Of a stretch of DNA of 7,951 nt, positions 1-6,933 are shown one piece after another (the first letter of the stretch is position 1; each line of letters begins with the position of its first letter). The translations under genes and the position numbers were made by a program. The stretch comes from Acidobacteriaceae bacterium. GTDB taxonomy: Bacteria > Acidobacteriota > Terriglobia > Terriglobales > Acidobacteriaceae. A model generated the notes under the pieces. The model saw nothing but the letters and a program-made list of their open reading frames with translations. It ran no database searches and was not told where the DNA came from. The DNA is taken from NCBI GenBank assembly GCA_003139975.1, contig PLHN01000478.1, positions 3,637-11,587 of the forward strand. Reading direction: 5' to 3'.

Positions 1-1419
<1,419 letters not shown>

Positions 1420-1460
1420 GGCTATGAGACCAGACCTCGCGCCAGCGAGCGGCACTGGTG

Positions 1461-1466
1461 TAGAAT
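1461..1466 (+). promoter_or_regulatory. Possible -10 box for tRNA-Pro
   Basis: TAGAAT (5 of 6 to TATAAT) lies 45 bases before the tRNA-Pro 5' end, in the gap after the sigma-54 activator gene. No convincing -35 is seen at the usual spacing, so the call rests on position and the -10 match only. Confidence 0.35.
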
Positions 1467-1511
1467 TTCAAAGTCAACCCCACGCTGTCATGTCTGGGCA
1501 GCGGACTCCGT

Positions 1512-1588
1512 CGGGACGTAGCGCAGCCTGGTAGCGCACTTGCTTGGGGTGCAAGGGGTCGCGAGTTCAAATCTCGCCGTCCCGACCA
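1512..1588 (+). tRNA. tRNA-Pro (anticodon GGG)
   Basis: This is a complete 77-base cloverleaf. The acceptor stem CGGGACG pairs perfectly with CGTCCCG, followed by discriminator A and an encoded CCA. The anticodon stem CTTGC/GCAAG encloses loop TTGGGGT, giving anticodon GGG, which reads the CCC (and CCU) proline codons. The T arm is GCGAG-TTCAAAT-CTCGC. The C1-G72 pair with A73 is typical of bacterial tRNA-Pro. An antisense open frame across this region is a shadow of the tRNA. Confidence 0.97.
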
Positions 1589-1758
1589 TTGCATTTCAAA
1601 GATTTTACGCGGAGATACCTCCGTTAGCGAATCGGAAGGCAAGTGCGCGATTCGCGCAGCGAACCCCCGCATCTCCGTTGAGGCTGTGACCCCAGCCCTT
1701 GCATTTCTTCGAACTTTGGAGCAAGGTTTTCTGCTGGGAAAGGAGAGGCCTGCCCCTC

Positions 1759-2055
1759 ATGATCTATCTTCTCATCCATCACGAAGTCGCCGATTATTCC
1801 GCTTGGAAGTCAGTGTTTGATTCTTCGCTTGAATGGCGTACTCGAAACGGTGAACGCAACTGCCGGATTTTCCGCGGCGTTCAGAATCCCAATGAATTGA
1901 CGCTTCTGTTTGAATGGGAGGATTTCGACAAAGCGCGCTCCTTCATGGCCTCTGAAGATCTGAAAAGCCGTATGGCGAAGGCTGGCGTTAAGGGCGTACC
2001 GCAAGTCGAATACCTGAACGAGATGTTCAGCATTCGGCGCAGCGCCGCCGACTGA
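1759..2055 (+). CDS. Small dimeric alpha/beta-barrel protein (ABM-like)
   Basis: This 98-residue cytosolic protein resembles the antibiotic-biosynthesis-monooxygenase-like dimeric alpha/beta-barrel superfamily. Visible family-type features are a first strand MIYLLIHHEV, then DYSAWKSVFDSS, a second strand ending CRIFRGVQNPNELTLLFEW, the DFDKARSF helix and the SEDLKSRMAKAGVKGVP segment, ending in a strand at about 83-91. Members of this fold include heme- or quinol-active enzymes, but most short stand-alone copies have no known substrate, and no reaction can be assigned. I chose the ATG at 1759 because AAGGAGAGG lies at 1740-1748 and the homologous core starts here; a TTG at 1699 would add 20 residues unlike the family. 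It appears to be a single-gene unit ended by the terminator at 2108-2145. Confidence 0.8.
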   Translation: MIYLLIHHEVADYSAWKSVFDSSLEWRTRNGERNCRIFRGVQNPNELTLLFEWEDFDKARSFMASEDLKSRMAKAGVKGVPQVEYLNEMFSIRRSAAD

Positions 2056-2107
2056 AGTCGCTCCTGGCGACGCTCCGCTTCGCCGCGCAGCAGACTGTTT
2101 CGTGGTC

Positions 2108-2145
2108 CCCTCTGGTTTCTCCAAAACCGGAGGGAATCCCTTTTT
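2108..2145 (+). terminator. Rho-independent terminator after ABM-like gene
   Basis: An 11-bp stem (2108-2118 with 2124-2134, one G-T pair) closes a 5-base loop and is followed after six bases by five T residues (2141-2145). It lies 52 bases after the stop at 2055 and separates this gene from the Dps gene. Confidence 0.65.
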
Positions 2146-2250
2146 GCCCGCCCGCATCCAAACACTTGTTAGGCAAGAGAGACGAAGTGGGCGCCAATGC
2201 ATCATCCCCTTTTTTCTCCCTGCCCAAAATTCGCAATCGCAGGAGAGCTT

Positions 2251-2868
2251 ATGGCCAAGAAACCAGTCTCCAACCATTCCCGCAAGGTTTCCGCGCAACC
2301 CCACATCCATCAGTCTGCGAGGGAAATTCAGCCCTTCGGCAGCGTAACCGCTATGTTCCCGCTGCAACTTGAAGAACCGGTGCGCCTCGAAATGACCGAG
2401 CAACTGAATCAGTTGCTGGCCGACACCATCACCCAGCGCGATCTCTACAAGAAATCGCACTGGCAGGTTTCCGGGCCGACCTTCTATCAACTCCATCTAT
2501 TGTTCGACAAGCATTATGAAGAGCAGAACGAGATTGTCGATACCATCGCGGAGCGAATCCAGCTTTTAGGCGGAGTCAGTATTGCAATGGCTCACGACGT
2601 CGCCGAACTCACGCGCATCCCGCGGCCGCCCAAGGGGCGCGAAGAAGTTCCCGTTCAGCTTTCTCGCCTTTTGGACGCGCACGAAATCATCATCACGCAC
2701 TGCCGCGAATTGGCCGAGCGCGCCACCAAGCTAGGCGATGCGGGAACCAACGATATGGTGGTGAGCGACGTGTTACGAACCAATGAACTCCAGACCTGGT
2801 TTCTCAGTGAGCACTTGGTCAATATGCCACTGACCGAGGTGGAACAGCCCGAAGAAAAGTCCGCCTGA
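2251..2868 (+). CDS. dps: Dps-family DNA-binding ferritin-like protein
   Basis: This miniferritin forms a dodecamer that oxidises and stores iron using hydrogen peroxide, protecting DNA during starvation and oxidative stress. The 205-residue protein carries the Dps signature KSHWQVSGPTFYQLHLLFD at 68-86 and EEQNEIVDTIAERIQLLGG at 90-108. By family knowledge the inter-subunit ferroxidase ligands correspond to His70, His82, Asp97 and Glu101, with Asp86 also conserved; all are present. It is longer than the usual 155-170 residues because of an N-terminal extension of about 45 residues rich in Lys, Arg and His (MAKKPVSNHSRK...), plus an acidic C-terminal tail (VEQPEEKSA). The ATG at 2251 has AGGAG at 2241-2245; the upstream ATG at 2197 lacks a ribosome site. 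No OxyR, PerR or Fur box could be recognised upstream. It is convergent with the secreted-protein gene at 2960. Confidence 0.93.
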   Translation: MAKKPVSNHSRKVSAQPHIHQSAREIQPFGSVTAMFPLQLEEPVRLEMTEQLNQLLADTITQRDLYKKSHWQVSGPTFYQLHLLFDKHYEEQNEIVDTIAERIQLLGGVSIAMAHDVAELTRIPRPPKGREEVPVQLSRLLDAHEIIITHCRELAERATKLGDAGTNDMVVSDVLRTNELQTWFLSEHLVNMPLTEVEQPEEKSA

Positions 2869-2897
2869 GCGGCGGACGAATCTAGCGATTCGGCGAA

Positions 2898-2927
2898 GAC
2901 GCGGCCCTGGCGGCCGCGTCCTTCATT
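2898..2927 (+). terminator. Hairpin terminator between convergent genes
   Basis: A perfect 9-bp GC-rich stem (2898-2906 GACGCGGCC with 2912-2920 GGCCGCGTC) closes a 5-base loop and is followed by CTTCATT. The T-run is weak, but the position between two convergent genes suits a terminator. Two further short hairpins lie directly before it. Confidence 0.5.
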
Positions 2928-2959
2928 ATCGCCCGATTAACCGTTGAGTGCGAAGCGCC

Positions 2960-3601
2960 CTACGGATCGTACACAGTAGTGTGCATGCCGGCGTGGCGAG
3001 CAGCTTCCTGCATCCGCTCGAGCTTCTGCTTTTGCTGGTTGAGCTGATCTTCCATGTCGTGCAGGCGTTCCATCTCCCTCGCTTCCTGCGCGTTATAGGC
3101 TTGGCCGCCGTAATAGCCGATACCTGAGGTATAGGGATTGCCCGGGTCCACGAAATGAATACGGGCGCGCAGCCGGTCGCATCGCGCCTGAAGGTTTGCA
3201 ATCTTATCCTTCTGTTCAAGAATCTGTTGCCGCCAATGTTCGCCGGCACGCTGTTCTGCGGCGCGCTGCTGGGCAGCTTTCCGGCTCGCAGGTGTGTTTG
3301 CCGTGTTGGCTGCCGAGTTCTGATTTTGATTGACGGGATCCGCATCTTCGTCAGGCTTCTTGGGAAGGTCGGCGTTCGTTATTACTTTCGGCGGCGTTGC
3401 CCCCGATGCATCCGCCGCCTTCTTCTCCTGATTCGCACGCGCAACATCGCCCAGGGATTGGCCTGAAGAAGTGCCAGATAAAGATTGAACCGGTAAAGAC
3501 TGTCCGCTTGTGGACTGCCCGAACGCCGCAAAACCCGTGAGCAGCATCAACACTATGATTGCAACGTCGGCGCAAGAAACTCGGTCGGAAATTCGGAGCA
3601 T
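2960..3601 (-). CDS. Secreted coiled-coil protein of unknown function
   Basis: I do not recognise a named family. The 213-residue product starts with a signal peptide: Arg3/Arg7/Asp6 n-region, hydrophobic core about 12-26 (VAIIVLMLLTGFAAFG), likely cleavage near residue 28. A Ser/Gly/Gln-rich stretch follows in which the tetrapeptide GQSL occurs twice (33-36, 47-50), then SLGDVARANQEKKAAD at 49-64 and KVITNADLPKKPDED at 72-86, a pattern I associate with exported acidobacterial proteins. Residues about 107-147 and 170-203 are Gln/Glu/Arg/Lys-rich heptad-like helices, probably coiled coils, separated by a Gly/Tyr/Pro-rich segment (VDPGNPYTSGIGYYGG). The ATG start is preceded by AAAGGGGG on its strand. 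It is likely periplasmic or outer-envelope associated. It lies 68 bases downstream of the GluQRS gene, with its own candidate promoter in that gap. Confidence 0.8.
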   Translation of the reverse strand: MLRISDRVSCADVAIIVLMLLTGFAAFGQSTSGQSLPVQSLSGTSSGQSLGDVARANQEKKAADASGATPPKVITNADLPKKPDEDADPVNQNQNSAANTANTPASRKAAQQRAAEQRAGEHWRQQILEQKDKIANLQARCDRLRARIHFVDPGNPYTSGIGYYGGQAYNAQEAREMERLHDMEDQLNQQKQKLERMQEAARHAGMHTTVYDP

Positions 3602-3637
3602 GATTCGCCCCCTTTTATGGAGAAACCCGCTGTCGAG

Positions 3638-3666
3638 ATTATGGTAGCGCGGTTGTAGAAGGTCGG
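3638..3666 (-). promoter_or_regulatory. Candidate sigma-70-type promoter for the secreted protein
   Basis: Read on the minus strand, CCGACC (3661-3666) and CATAAT (3638-3643) are separated by 17 bases. The -10 matches TATAAT at 5 of 6, the -35 only at 3 of 6. The predicted leader is about 30 bases before the ATG at 3601. The call is weak, but the position in the short gap after the GluQRS gene fits. Confidence 0.35.
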
Positions 3667-3669
3667 CGA

Positions 3670-4560
3670 TTACCCCTGTAACCTGCCGAGGTTACTCACG
3701 TCGCTGGGTACAGTCGGCCGAAAGGCCAGTTCCAGCACGGATTCTGGCGACATCCCACTTTGTCGCAAGCGCCGGATGCTCAGTGCATCGTGCCGTTTGG
3801 CCAGGCGTGCTCCGGAGGCATCCCGCAGCAACTCGCAATGGAAATATGCAGGTACGGGCAACGAGAGCGCACGCAGCAGGAGCAACTGTCGTGCGGTTGA
3901 CTTGAGCAGATCGGCGCCACGGACAACTTCCGTGACCCGCATGGCGGCATCGTCGACCACGACCGCTACTTGATAGGAAGGCACGTCGTCGCGCCGCCAG
4001 ATCAGGAAGTCGCCAAAGTCGTGCCCCGCCACATAGCGCTGCTCGCCCAGATTTAAATCGGTGAAGACGAATTCTTCCCCGTCCGGAACGCGAAACCGCC
4101 AGTTCACTCCCGCCGCGGCAAGGAGGCCGGCCGCATCGTTCCGCCCGCGGCAGTGTCCTGGATAAACCGGTTCATCGTCCGAATCGTTCGGTGCGCTGGC
4201 GGCCTGCGCAAGGTCCTTGCGCGAGCAGGTGCAGGGATAGATAAACCCACCGTCTCGCAGCCGCCGCCACGCATCGAGATAATGCGCGCGGCGCTCGCTC
4301 TGCGTGTACGGGCCGTAATCGCCGCCGCAATCCGGCCCTTCGGCCCAACGAATGCCGAGCCAATGCAGGTCCTCCAGCATGGCTTTGGCAAAGTCTGGCC
4401 GCGAGCGTTGCGGATCAAGGTCCTCGTTGCGCAGGATCAGAGTTCCCTGATGCTCGATTGCCCGCAGCGCCGCGATCCAGAAAGTGCGCGCGTGGCCCAA
4501 GTGCAGCAATCCAGTCGGCGAGGGGGCAAGGCGGCCGCGGTAGGAGTTTCTGCTCTGCAC
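3670..4560 (-). CDS. gluQ: Glutamyl-Q tRNA(Asp) synthetase
   Basis: This enzyme activates glutamate with ATP and attaches it to the queuosine base at position 34 of tRNA-Asp, a tRNA modification rather than charging. The 296-residue protein is the catalytic half of a glutamyl-tRNA synthetase and lacks the anticodon-binding half, as expected for GluQRS. Motifs: RGRLAPSPTGLLHLGHAR at 8-25 with the HIGH-type HLGH at 20-23; LRNEDLDPQR at 43-52; a zinc site with Cys110, Cys112, Tyr133 and Cys137 (CTC...YPGHC); the VVRGADLL block at 212-219; and the KMSKS equivalent LAKRHDA at 253-259. The start is the GTG at 4558-4560: the frame is closed by a stop 12 bases upstream and no other start lies before the conserved core. 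No clear Shine-Dalgarno is seen. It is transcribed divergently from the lipoprotein gene. Confidence 0.96.
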   Translation of the reverse strand: MQSRNSYRGRLAPSPTGLLHLGHARTFWIAALRAIEHQGTLILRNEDLDPQRSRPDFAKAMLEDLHWLGIRWAEGPDCGGDYGPYTQSERRAHYLDAWRRLRDGGFIYPCTCSRKDLAQAASAPNDSDDEPVYPGHCRGRNDAAGLLAAAGVNWRFRVPDGEEFVFTDLNLGEQRYVAGHDFGDFLIWRRDDVPSYQVAVVVDDAAMRVTEVVRGADLLKSTARQLLLLRALSLPVPAYFHCELLRDASGARLAKRHDALSIRRLRQSGMSPESVLELAFRPTVPSDVSNLGRLQG

Positions 4561-4681
4561 GCTGGCATTCTATCGCTCGGCCCACCCAGTCGTGTCTGCC
4601 GTTCCACACCGTATCCGGCGCGGCACGCGCTCCCGCCTGCCGTTGTTACTCCAACTCTTCCAGAATCAATACCCGGCAAAT

Positions 4682-4697
4682 TGGCATCAGTCCTGCT
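4682..4697 (+). promoter_or_regulatory. Candidate sigma-54 (-24/-12) promoter of the lipoprotein gene
   Basis: TGGCAT-N5-CTGCT matches the sigma-54 consensus TGGCAC-N5-TTGCW at all invariant positions (GG and GC exactly spaced), with two transitions elsewhere. The predicted start, about 12 bases after the -12 GC, would give a leader of about 30 bases before the GTG at 4739, with the Shine-Dalgarno inside it. No enhancer site was identified. An activator of the matching class is encoded at 1-1419, but a link between the two is only a guess. Confidence 0.45.
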
Positions 4698-4724
4698 TTT
4701 CTGAAGAACAGCTGCGTCAGCCGC

Positions 4725-4734
4725 AGGGAGGTGA
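4725..4734 (+). promoter_or_regulatory. Strong Shine-Dalgarno that fixes the GTG start at 4739
   Basis: AGGGAGGTGA is nearly complementary to the 16S rRNA 3' end and lies 4 bases before GTG (7 bases measured from GGAGG). It argues for a start at 4739 rather than the in-frame ATG-like upstream extension to 4592, which would add 49 residues unlike a signal sequence. Confidence 0.8.
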
Positions 4735-4738
4735 CAAG

Positions 4739-5632
4739 GTGTCAACAATTTGGAAAGCTACGAAGAAAGCCAACAACGATTCATTCACCGGCGCGACCGT
4801 CTCATCCTGGTCACGCCAGCAGAAACTGGCCATGATTGCGGGCTGCGCAATTCTCGGGGTCTTGCTGGCCGTAAGCGCTTGCTCCAGGCAGTCGGAGAAA
4901 CCCGCCCTGGCCGGCGTCTCGAGCCAACCGTCGAATATGCCGACAACGTCCACTGCGCCGCAAACCCCCGCGCCCCAGACCGCCGTGTCCGTAGCGCCCA
5001 CCAGTCAAACCGTCGCCAAGAAAACACCGAAGAAACGTGCCGCAAACGTCTCTTACACGGATGCGAACTCGGGCGTGTCATTCGTCTACCCGCGAAAGTT
5101 CGCGCTCGCCACCGGCGACAAGGCGCAGCCTCAGTTTGGGGACGATCCCGTGCCCATGAACTTTGTCCCGCCGGGAGGCGCTACCGTTGCCACGGTCGCA
5201 TTGCCGAAAACTCTGTATCCCGGAACCGACTTCGCGACAGGTTTTTTCACTGTGAACGTGAATCGCACCCTTTCGGAGGAGCAGTGCTCTCATTTCGCAT
5301 TCGTTGACACCAGGAATGCGGATGGCGAGCCCATCGATGCCGAGAAGGTAAAAGTCGGATCGACTGACATGGAAATGACCTCCGAATTCGCGGGTAGCGC
5401 CACCAAGCAGGCGGAAGCGCAGTACTATCACAAGTATGAAAACGGGGCCTGCTACGAGTACGTCCTCGGCATGGGGACAGCCGGATACGGTATTACTGAC
5501 GGCGTCGAACCAGTAAATCGCGAAGACGTTTTTGCGCGGCTCGAGAAAATCCTGGCCACGGTCAAAATCCGTCCCGCTGCAGCGGAGCAGACAGCTGAGA
5601 ACTCTGCCGCTGGCGCCGAGTCGGCGAAGTGA
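4739..5632 (+). CDS. Predicted lipoprotein of unknown function
   Basis: I do not recognise a named family. From the GTG start the product has 297 residues: a 29-residue Lys/Ser/Thr-rich n-region, a hydrophobic segment at about 30-47 (LAMIAGCAILGVLLAVSA) and a lipobox VSAC ending at Cys48, the predicted lipidation site. The n-region is longer than usual for a lipoprotein signal. Residues 49-92 form a Ser/Thr/Pro/Ala-rich linker, followed by a basic patch KKTPKKR (about 94-100). A globular domain runs from about 104 to 280 and opens with SYTDANSGVSFVYP, a motif I associate with envelope proteins of this group. Two cysteines, 183 and 238, could form a disulphide. The tail (281-297) is Ala/Glu-rich and disordered-looking. 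It is monocistronic: a possible sigma-54 promoter lies upstream and a clear terminator downstream. Confidence 0.8.
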   Translation: MSTIWKATKKANNDSFTGATVSSWSRQQKLAMIAGCAILGVLLAVSACSRQSEKPALAGVSSQPSNMPTTSTAPQTPAPQTAVSVAPTSQTVAKKTPKKRAANVSYTDANSGVSFVYPRKFALATGDKAQPQFGDDPVPMNFVPPGGATVATVALPKTLYPGTDFATGFFTVNVNRTLSEEQCSHFAFVDTRNADGEPIDAEKVKVGSTDMEMTSEFAGSATKQAEAQYYHKYENGACYEYVLGMGTAGYGITDGVEPVNREDVFARLEKILATVKIRPAAAEQTAENSAAGAESAK

Positions 5633-5670
5633 GACGCAGCGGTATCGGCAAATCCAGTCATCTGCAATGA

Positions 5671-5704
5671 AAGGCCACGCGAATAATGCGTGGCCTTCGT
5701 TCTT
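5671..5704 (+). terminator. Rho-independent terminator after the lipoprotein gene
   Basis: A perfect 10-bp stem (AAGGCCACGC 5671-5680 with GCGTGGCCTT 5688-5697) closes loop GAATAAT and is followed by CGTTCTT. It begins 39 bases after the stop. The flanking A and T bases could make it work in both directions. Confidence 0.75.
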
Positions 5705-5759
5705 GCTCCGGCTGCCCGCAATTACTCCTGCCCACTCGCTCGAAAACGCGGGCAGGTAG

Positions 5760-5765
5760 TACAAT
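5760..5765 (+). promoter_or_regulatory. Possible -10 box of the dodecin gene
   Basis: TACAAT (5 of 6 to TATAAT) lies 26 bases before the GTG start. The base stretch 17 bases upstream (CGCTCG) is a poor -35. The box sits immediately after a cluster of CTGCCC/GGGCAG half-sites that could bind a regulator. Confidence 0.35.
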
Positions 5766-5780
5766 CCGCAGTTACCCTTT

Positions 5781-5786
5781 AGGAGG
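5781..5786 (+). promoter_or_regulatory. Consensus Shine-Dalgarno deciding the dodecin GTG start
   Basis: AGGAGG lies 5 bases before the GTG at 5792. This supports the unusual start codon and the exact 66-residue dodecin length. Confidence 0.8.
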
Positions 5787-5791
5787 GACTT

Positions 5792-5992
5792 GTGACCCAG
5801 AAAGTGATTGAAGTAGTCGGGACGTCCAAGCAGAGCTTCGCCAAGGCGGCAGAGAGCGCTGTGAAGGAAGCGGCCAAAACCGTGCGCGCCATCAAATGGG
5901 CTCACGTCGATTCGTTTGACATGCTGCTGGACGACTCCAAAGTCGTGCAGTACCGGGCAACGACCAGGATTTATTTCGACGTTGAACACTAG
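5792..5992 (+). CDS. Dodecin family flavin-binding protein
   Basis: Dodecins are small proteins that assemble into hollow dodecamers and hold flavins (FMN, riboflavin or lumichrome), buffering free flavin. The 66-residue product has the family plan: strand VIEVVGTS (5-12), helix about 15-32 (SFAKAAESAVKEAAKTVR), then KWAHVDSF (35-42), a hairpin, and strand VVQYRATTRIYFDVE (51-65). From memory of the Halobacterium salinarum dodecin, the alignment is gap-free: Gly10-Thr-Ser, Ser15-Phe16 and the flavin-stacking Trp36 are all kept. The residue matching its flavin-contacting Gln55 is Arg55 here, so flavin choice or affinity may differ. Translation starts at GTG with a consensus Shine-Dalgarno. It is monocistronic, with a terminator upstream and tRNA-Val downstream. 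Confidence 0.92.
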   Translation: MTQKVIEVVGTSKQSFAKAAESAVKEAAKTVRAIKWAHVDSFDMLLDDSKVVQYRATTRIYFDVEH

Positions 5993-6187
5993 AGTCTCGC
6001 TCGGTCTCATAGGAAAATCCGGGGGCCCTGCTTCGGCCACGCGTTGTAGCGAGGTCCGCATTTGGGGCTCTGACTCGGGATCGAGGCGCCAGAGTCCGAT
6101 GGGTTGGCAATCCAGCTGGCTCTGAAGGGCGATGCCCACAATGGGTCCGCGCCGATGGCGCGACAACAAAGTCGGCTGGGCCTTGAG

Positions 6188-6193
6188 TATAAT
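6188..6193 (+). promoter_or_regulatory. -10 box of tRNA-Val promoter
   Basis: A perfect TATAAT ends 23 bases before the tRNA-Val 5' end, leaving a leader of about 17 bases. The -35 is poor at 17-bp spacing (AACAAA); GACA occurs at 6162-6165 but is too far away. Confidence 0.55.
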
Positions 6194-6216
6194 TAAATGA
6201 ACTTACCGCAACCCCT

Positions 6217-6291
<75 letters not shown>

Positions 6292-6322
6292 TCGTTTACG
6301 AGCTGTTGCTCTCTTTCAACTC

Positions 6323-6371
6323 CCGTTCCGGCTCCCGATTCGATGGGTTGCCGGGGCGGACGAGCTTTTTC
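6323..6371 (+). terminator. Probable terminator of tRNA-Val
   Basis: A 10-bp stem with two G-T pairs (6323-6332 with 6350-6359) continues through a small internal loop into CCC/GGG (6334-6336 with 6345-6347), capped by GATTCGAT. Five T residues follow at 6366-6370, six bases after the stem. That gap is longer than ideal, but the position 32 bases after the tRNA fits. Confidence 0.5.
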
Positions 6372-6933
6372 AGAACAGCCCCCTGAGCCTCAAGCTTGCC
6401 TGCCTTGAAGCCATGGGCAAGTGGTCTTCAACCACAACGGACCCCTATCGTGGCACATCCCACTTTGTGGTACTGATCTCACCAAAAACACTGACTTTAG
6501 ATTGCAACTGCGGCACCGATTCCGCGACTGCCGCCAGTTACAAGAGCAACTCGGTCCCTGAGGTCTTTCATGGTCATCCCATGCCTAGCCAAACAGTACC
6601 TTCATGCAGCACCCATGAGCTATTCCTGAAGGTTGGCTCGGAGCCTACGTTGGAATTGAGCTGTCCTGGGGACGGCTGTTCAACGATAGCGCCCCAGACT
6701 CTAAACGGAGATGGGGCGTTTCCGTTTTTGCAATCTCGTCAAGGCGGTCTACAACTCGCCCGGCGCAGGTGTGTCGCCCACGATCCAAGCAGCAGGTCGG
6801 CTCCGACAACCCTGCCTACCTTTGCCTACGTACCAATCTTCTTGCGCGGAGTGGTCAATATTGCACAGTCTGGGCTGATTCGCACCGGGTATTATTCGGC
6901 TATCTCGAACCCTCATGAACGGAGGCGGCTCCC
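6372..6933 (+). other. Long stretch without a convincing gene
   Basis: No gene with a start, ribosome site and family resemblance was found on either strand. One plus-strand frame (phase of 6239) stays open from inside tRNA-Val to 7096, but it has no ribosome site, begins in the tRNA, would run through two hairpins and overlaps the next gene by 163 bases. Its composition shows no clear coding periodicity by eye. A hairpin at 6688-6720 and a -10-like TATTAT at 6890-6895 are the only structures noted. The stretch may be a decayed gene, a regulatory RNA or simply spacer. Confidence 0.5.
6688..6731 (+). terminator. Terminator-like hairpin inside the gene-free stretch
   Basis: A 9-bp stem with one G-T pair (6688-6696 with 6712-6720) closes a 15-base loop and is followed by TCCGTTTTTG. 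It resembles a Rho-independent terminator, yet no gene is recognised upstream of it. The large loop lowers confidence. Confidence 0.35.

Noticed and set aside
1436..1449. CTCGC-GCCA-GCGAG hairpin after the activator gene as terminator
   Set aside because: It has only five pairs and no T-run, so it is not convincing.
1589..1707. Direct repeat TTGCATTTC (1589-1597 and 1699-1707) next to tRNA-Pro as an attachment site
   Set aside because: It is only nine bases, lies outside the tRNA sequence proper, encloses just 100 bases and has no integrase nearby.
1810..2496. 228-residue minus-strand open frame
   Set aside because: It is antisense to both the ABM-like gene and the Dps core, crosses a terminator, and has no recognisable motif.
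4592..4738. 49-residue N-terminal extension of the lipoprotein
   Set aside because: The strong Shine-Dalgarno at 4725-4734 and the signal-like sequence after 4739 fix the start; the extension would also contain the candidate promoter.
5078..6169. 363-residue minus-strand open frame
   Set aside because: It runs antisense to the lipoprotein, a perfect terminator and the dodecin gene. The plus-strand genes have ribosome sites and recognisable proteins; the antisense frame is a composition effect.
6450..6466. TGGCAC followed by ACTTT as a sigma-54 promoter
   Set aside because: The -24 half matches, but the -12 half lacks the invariant GC at the required spacing.
6851..6864. TGG...TTGCA near 6851 as a sigma-54 promoter for the response regulator
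   Set aside because: GG and GC are about two bases too close; spacing is strict for this sigma factor.
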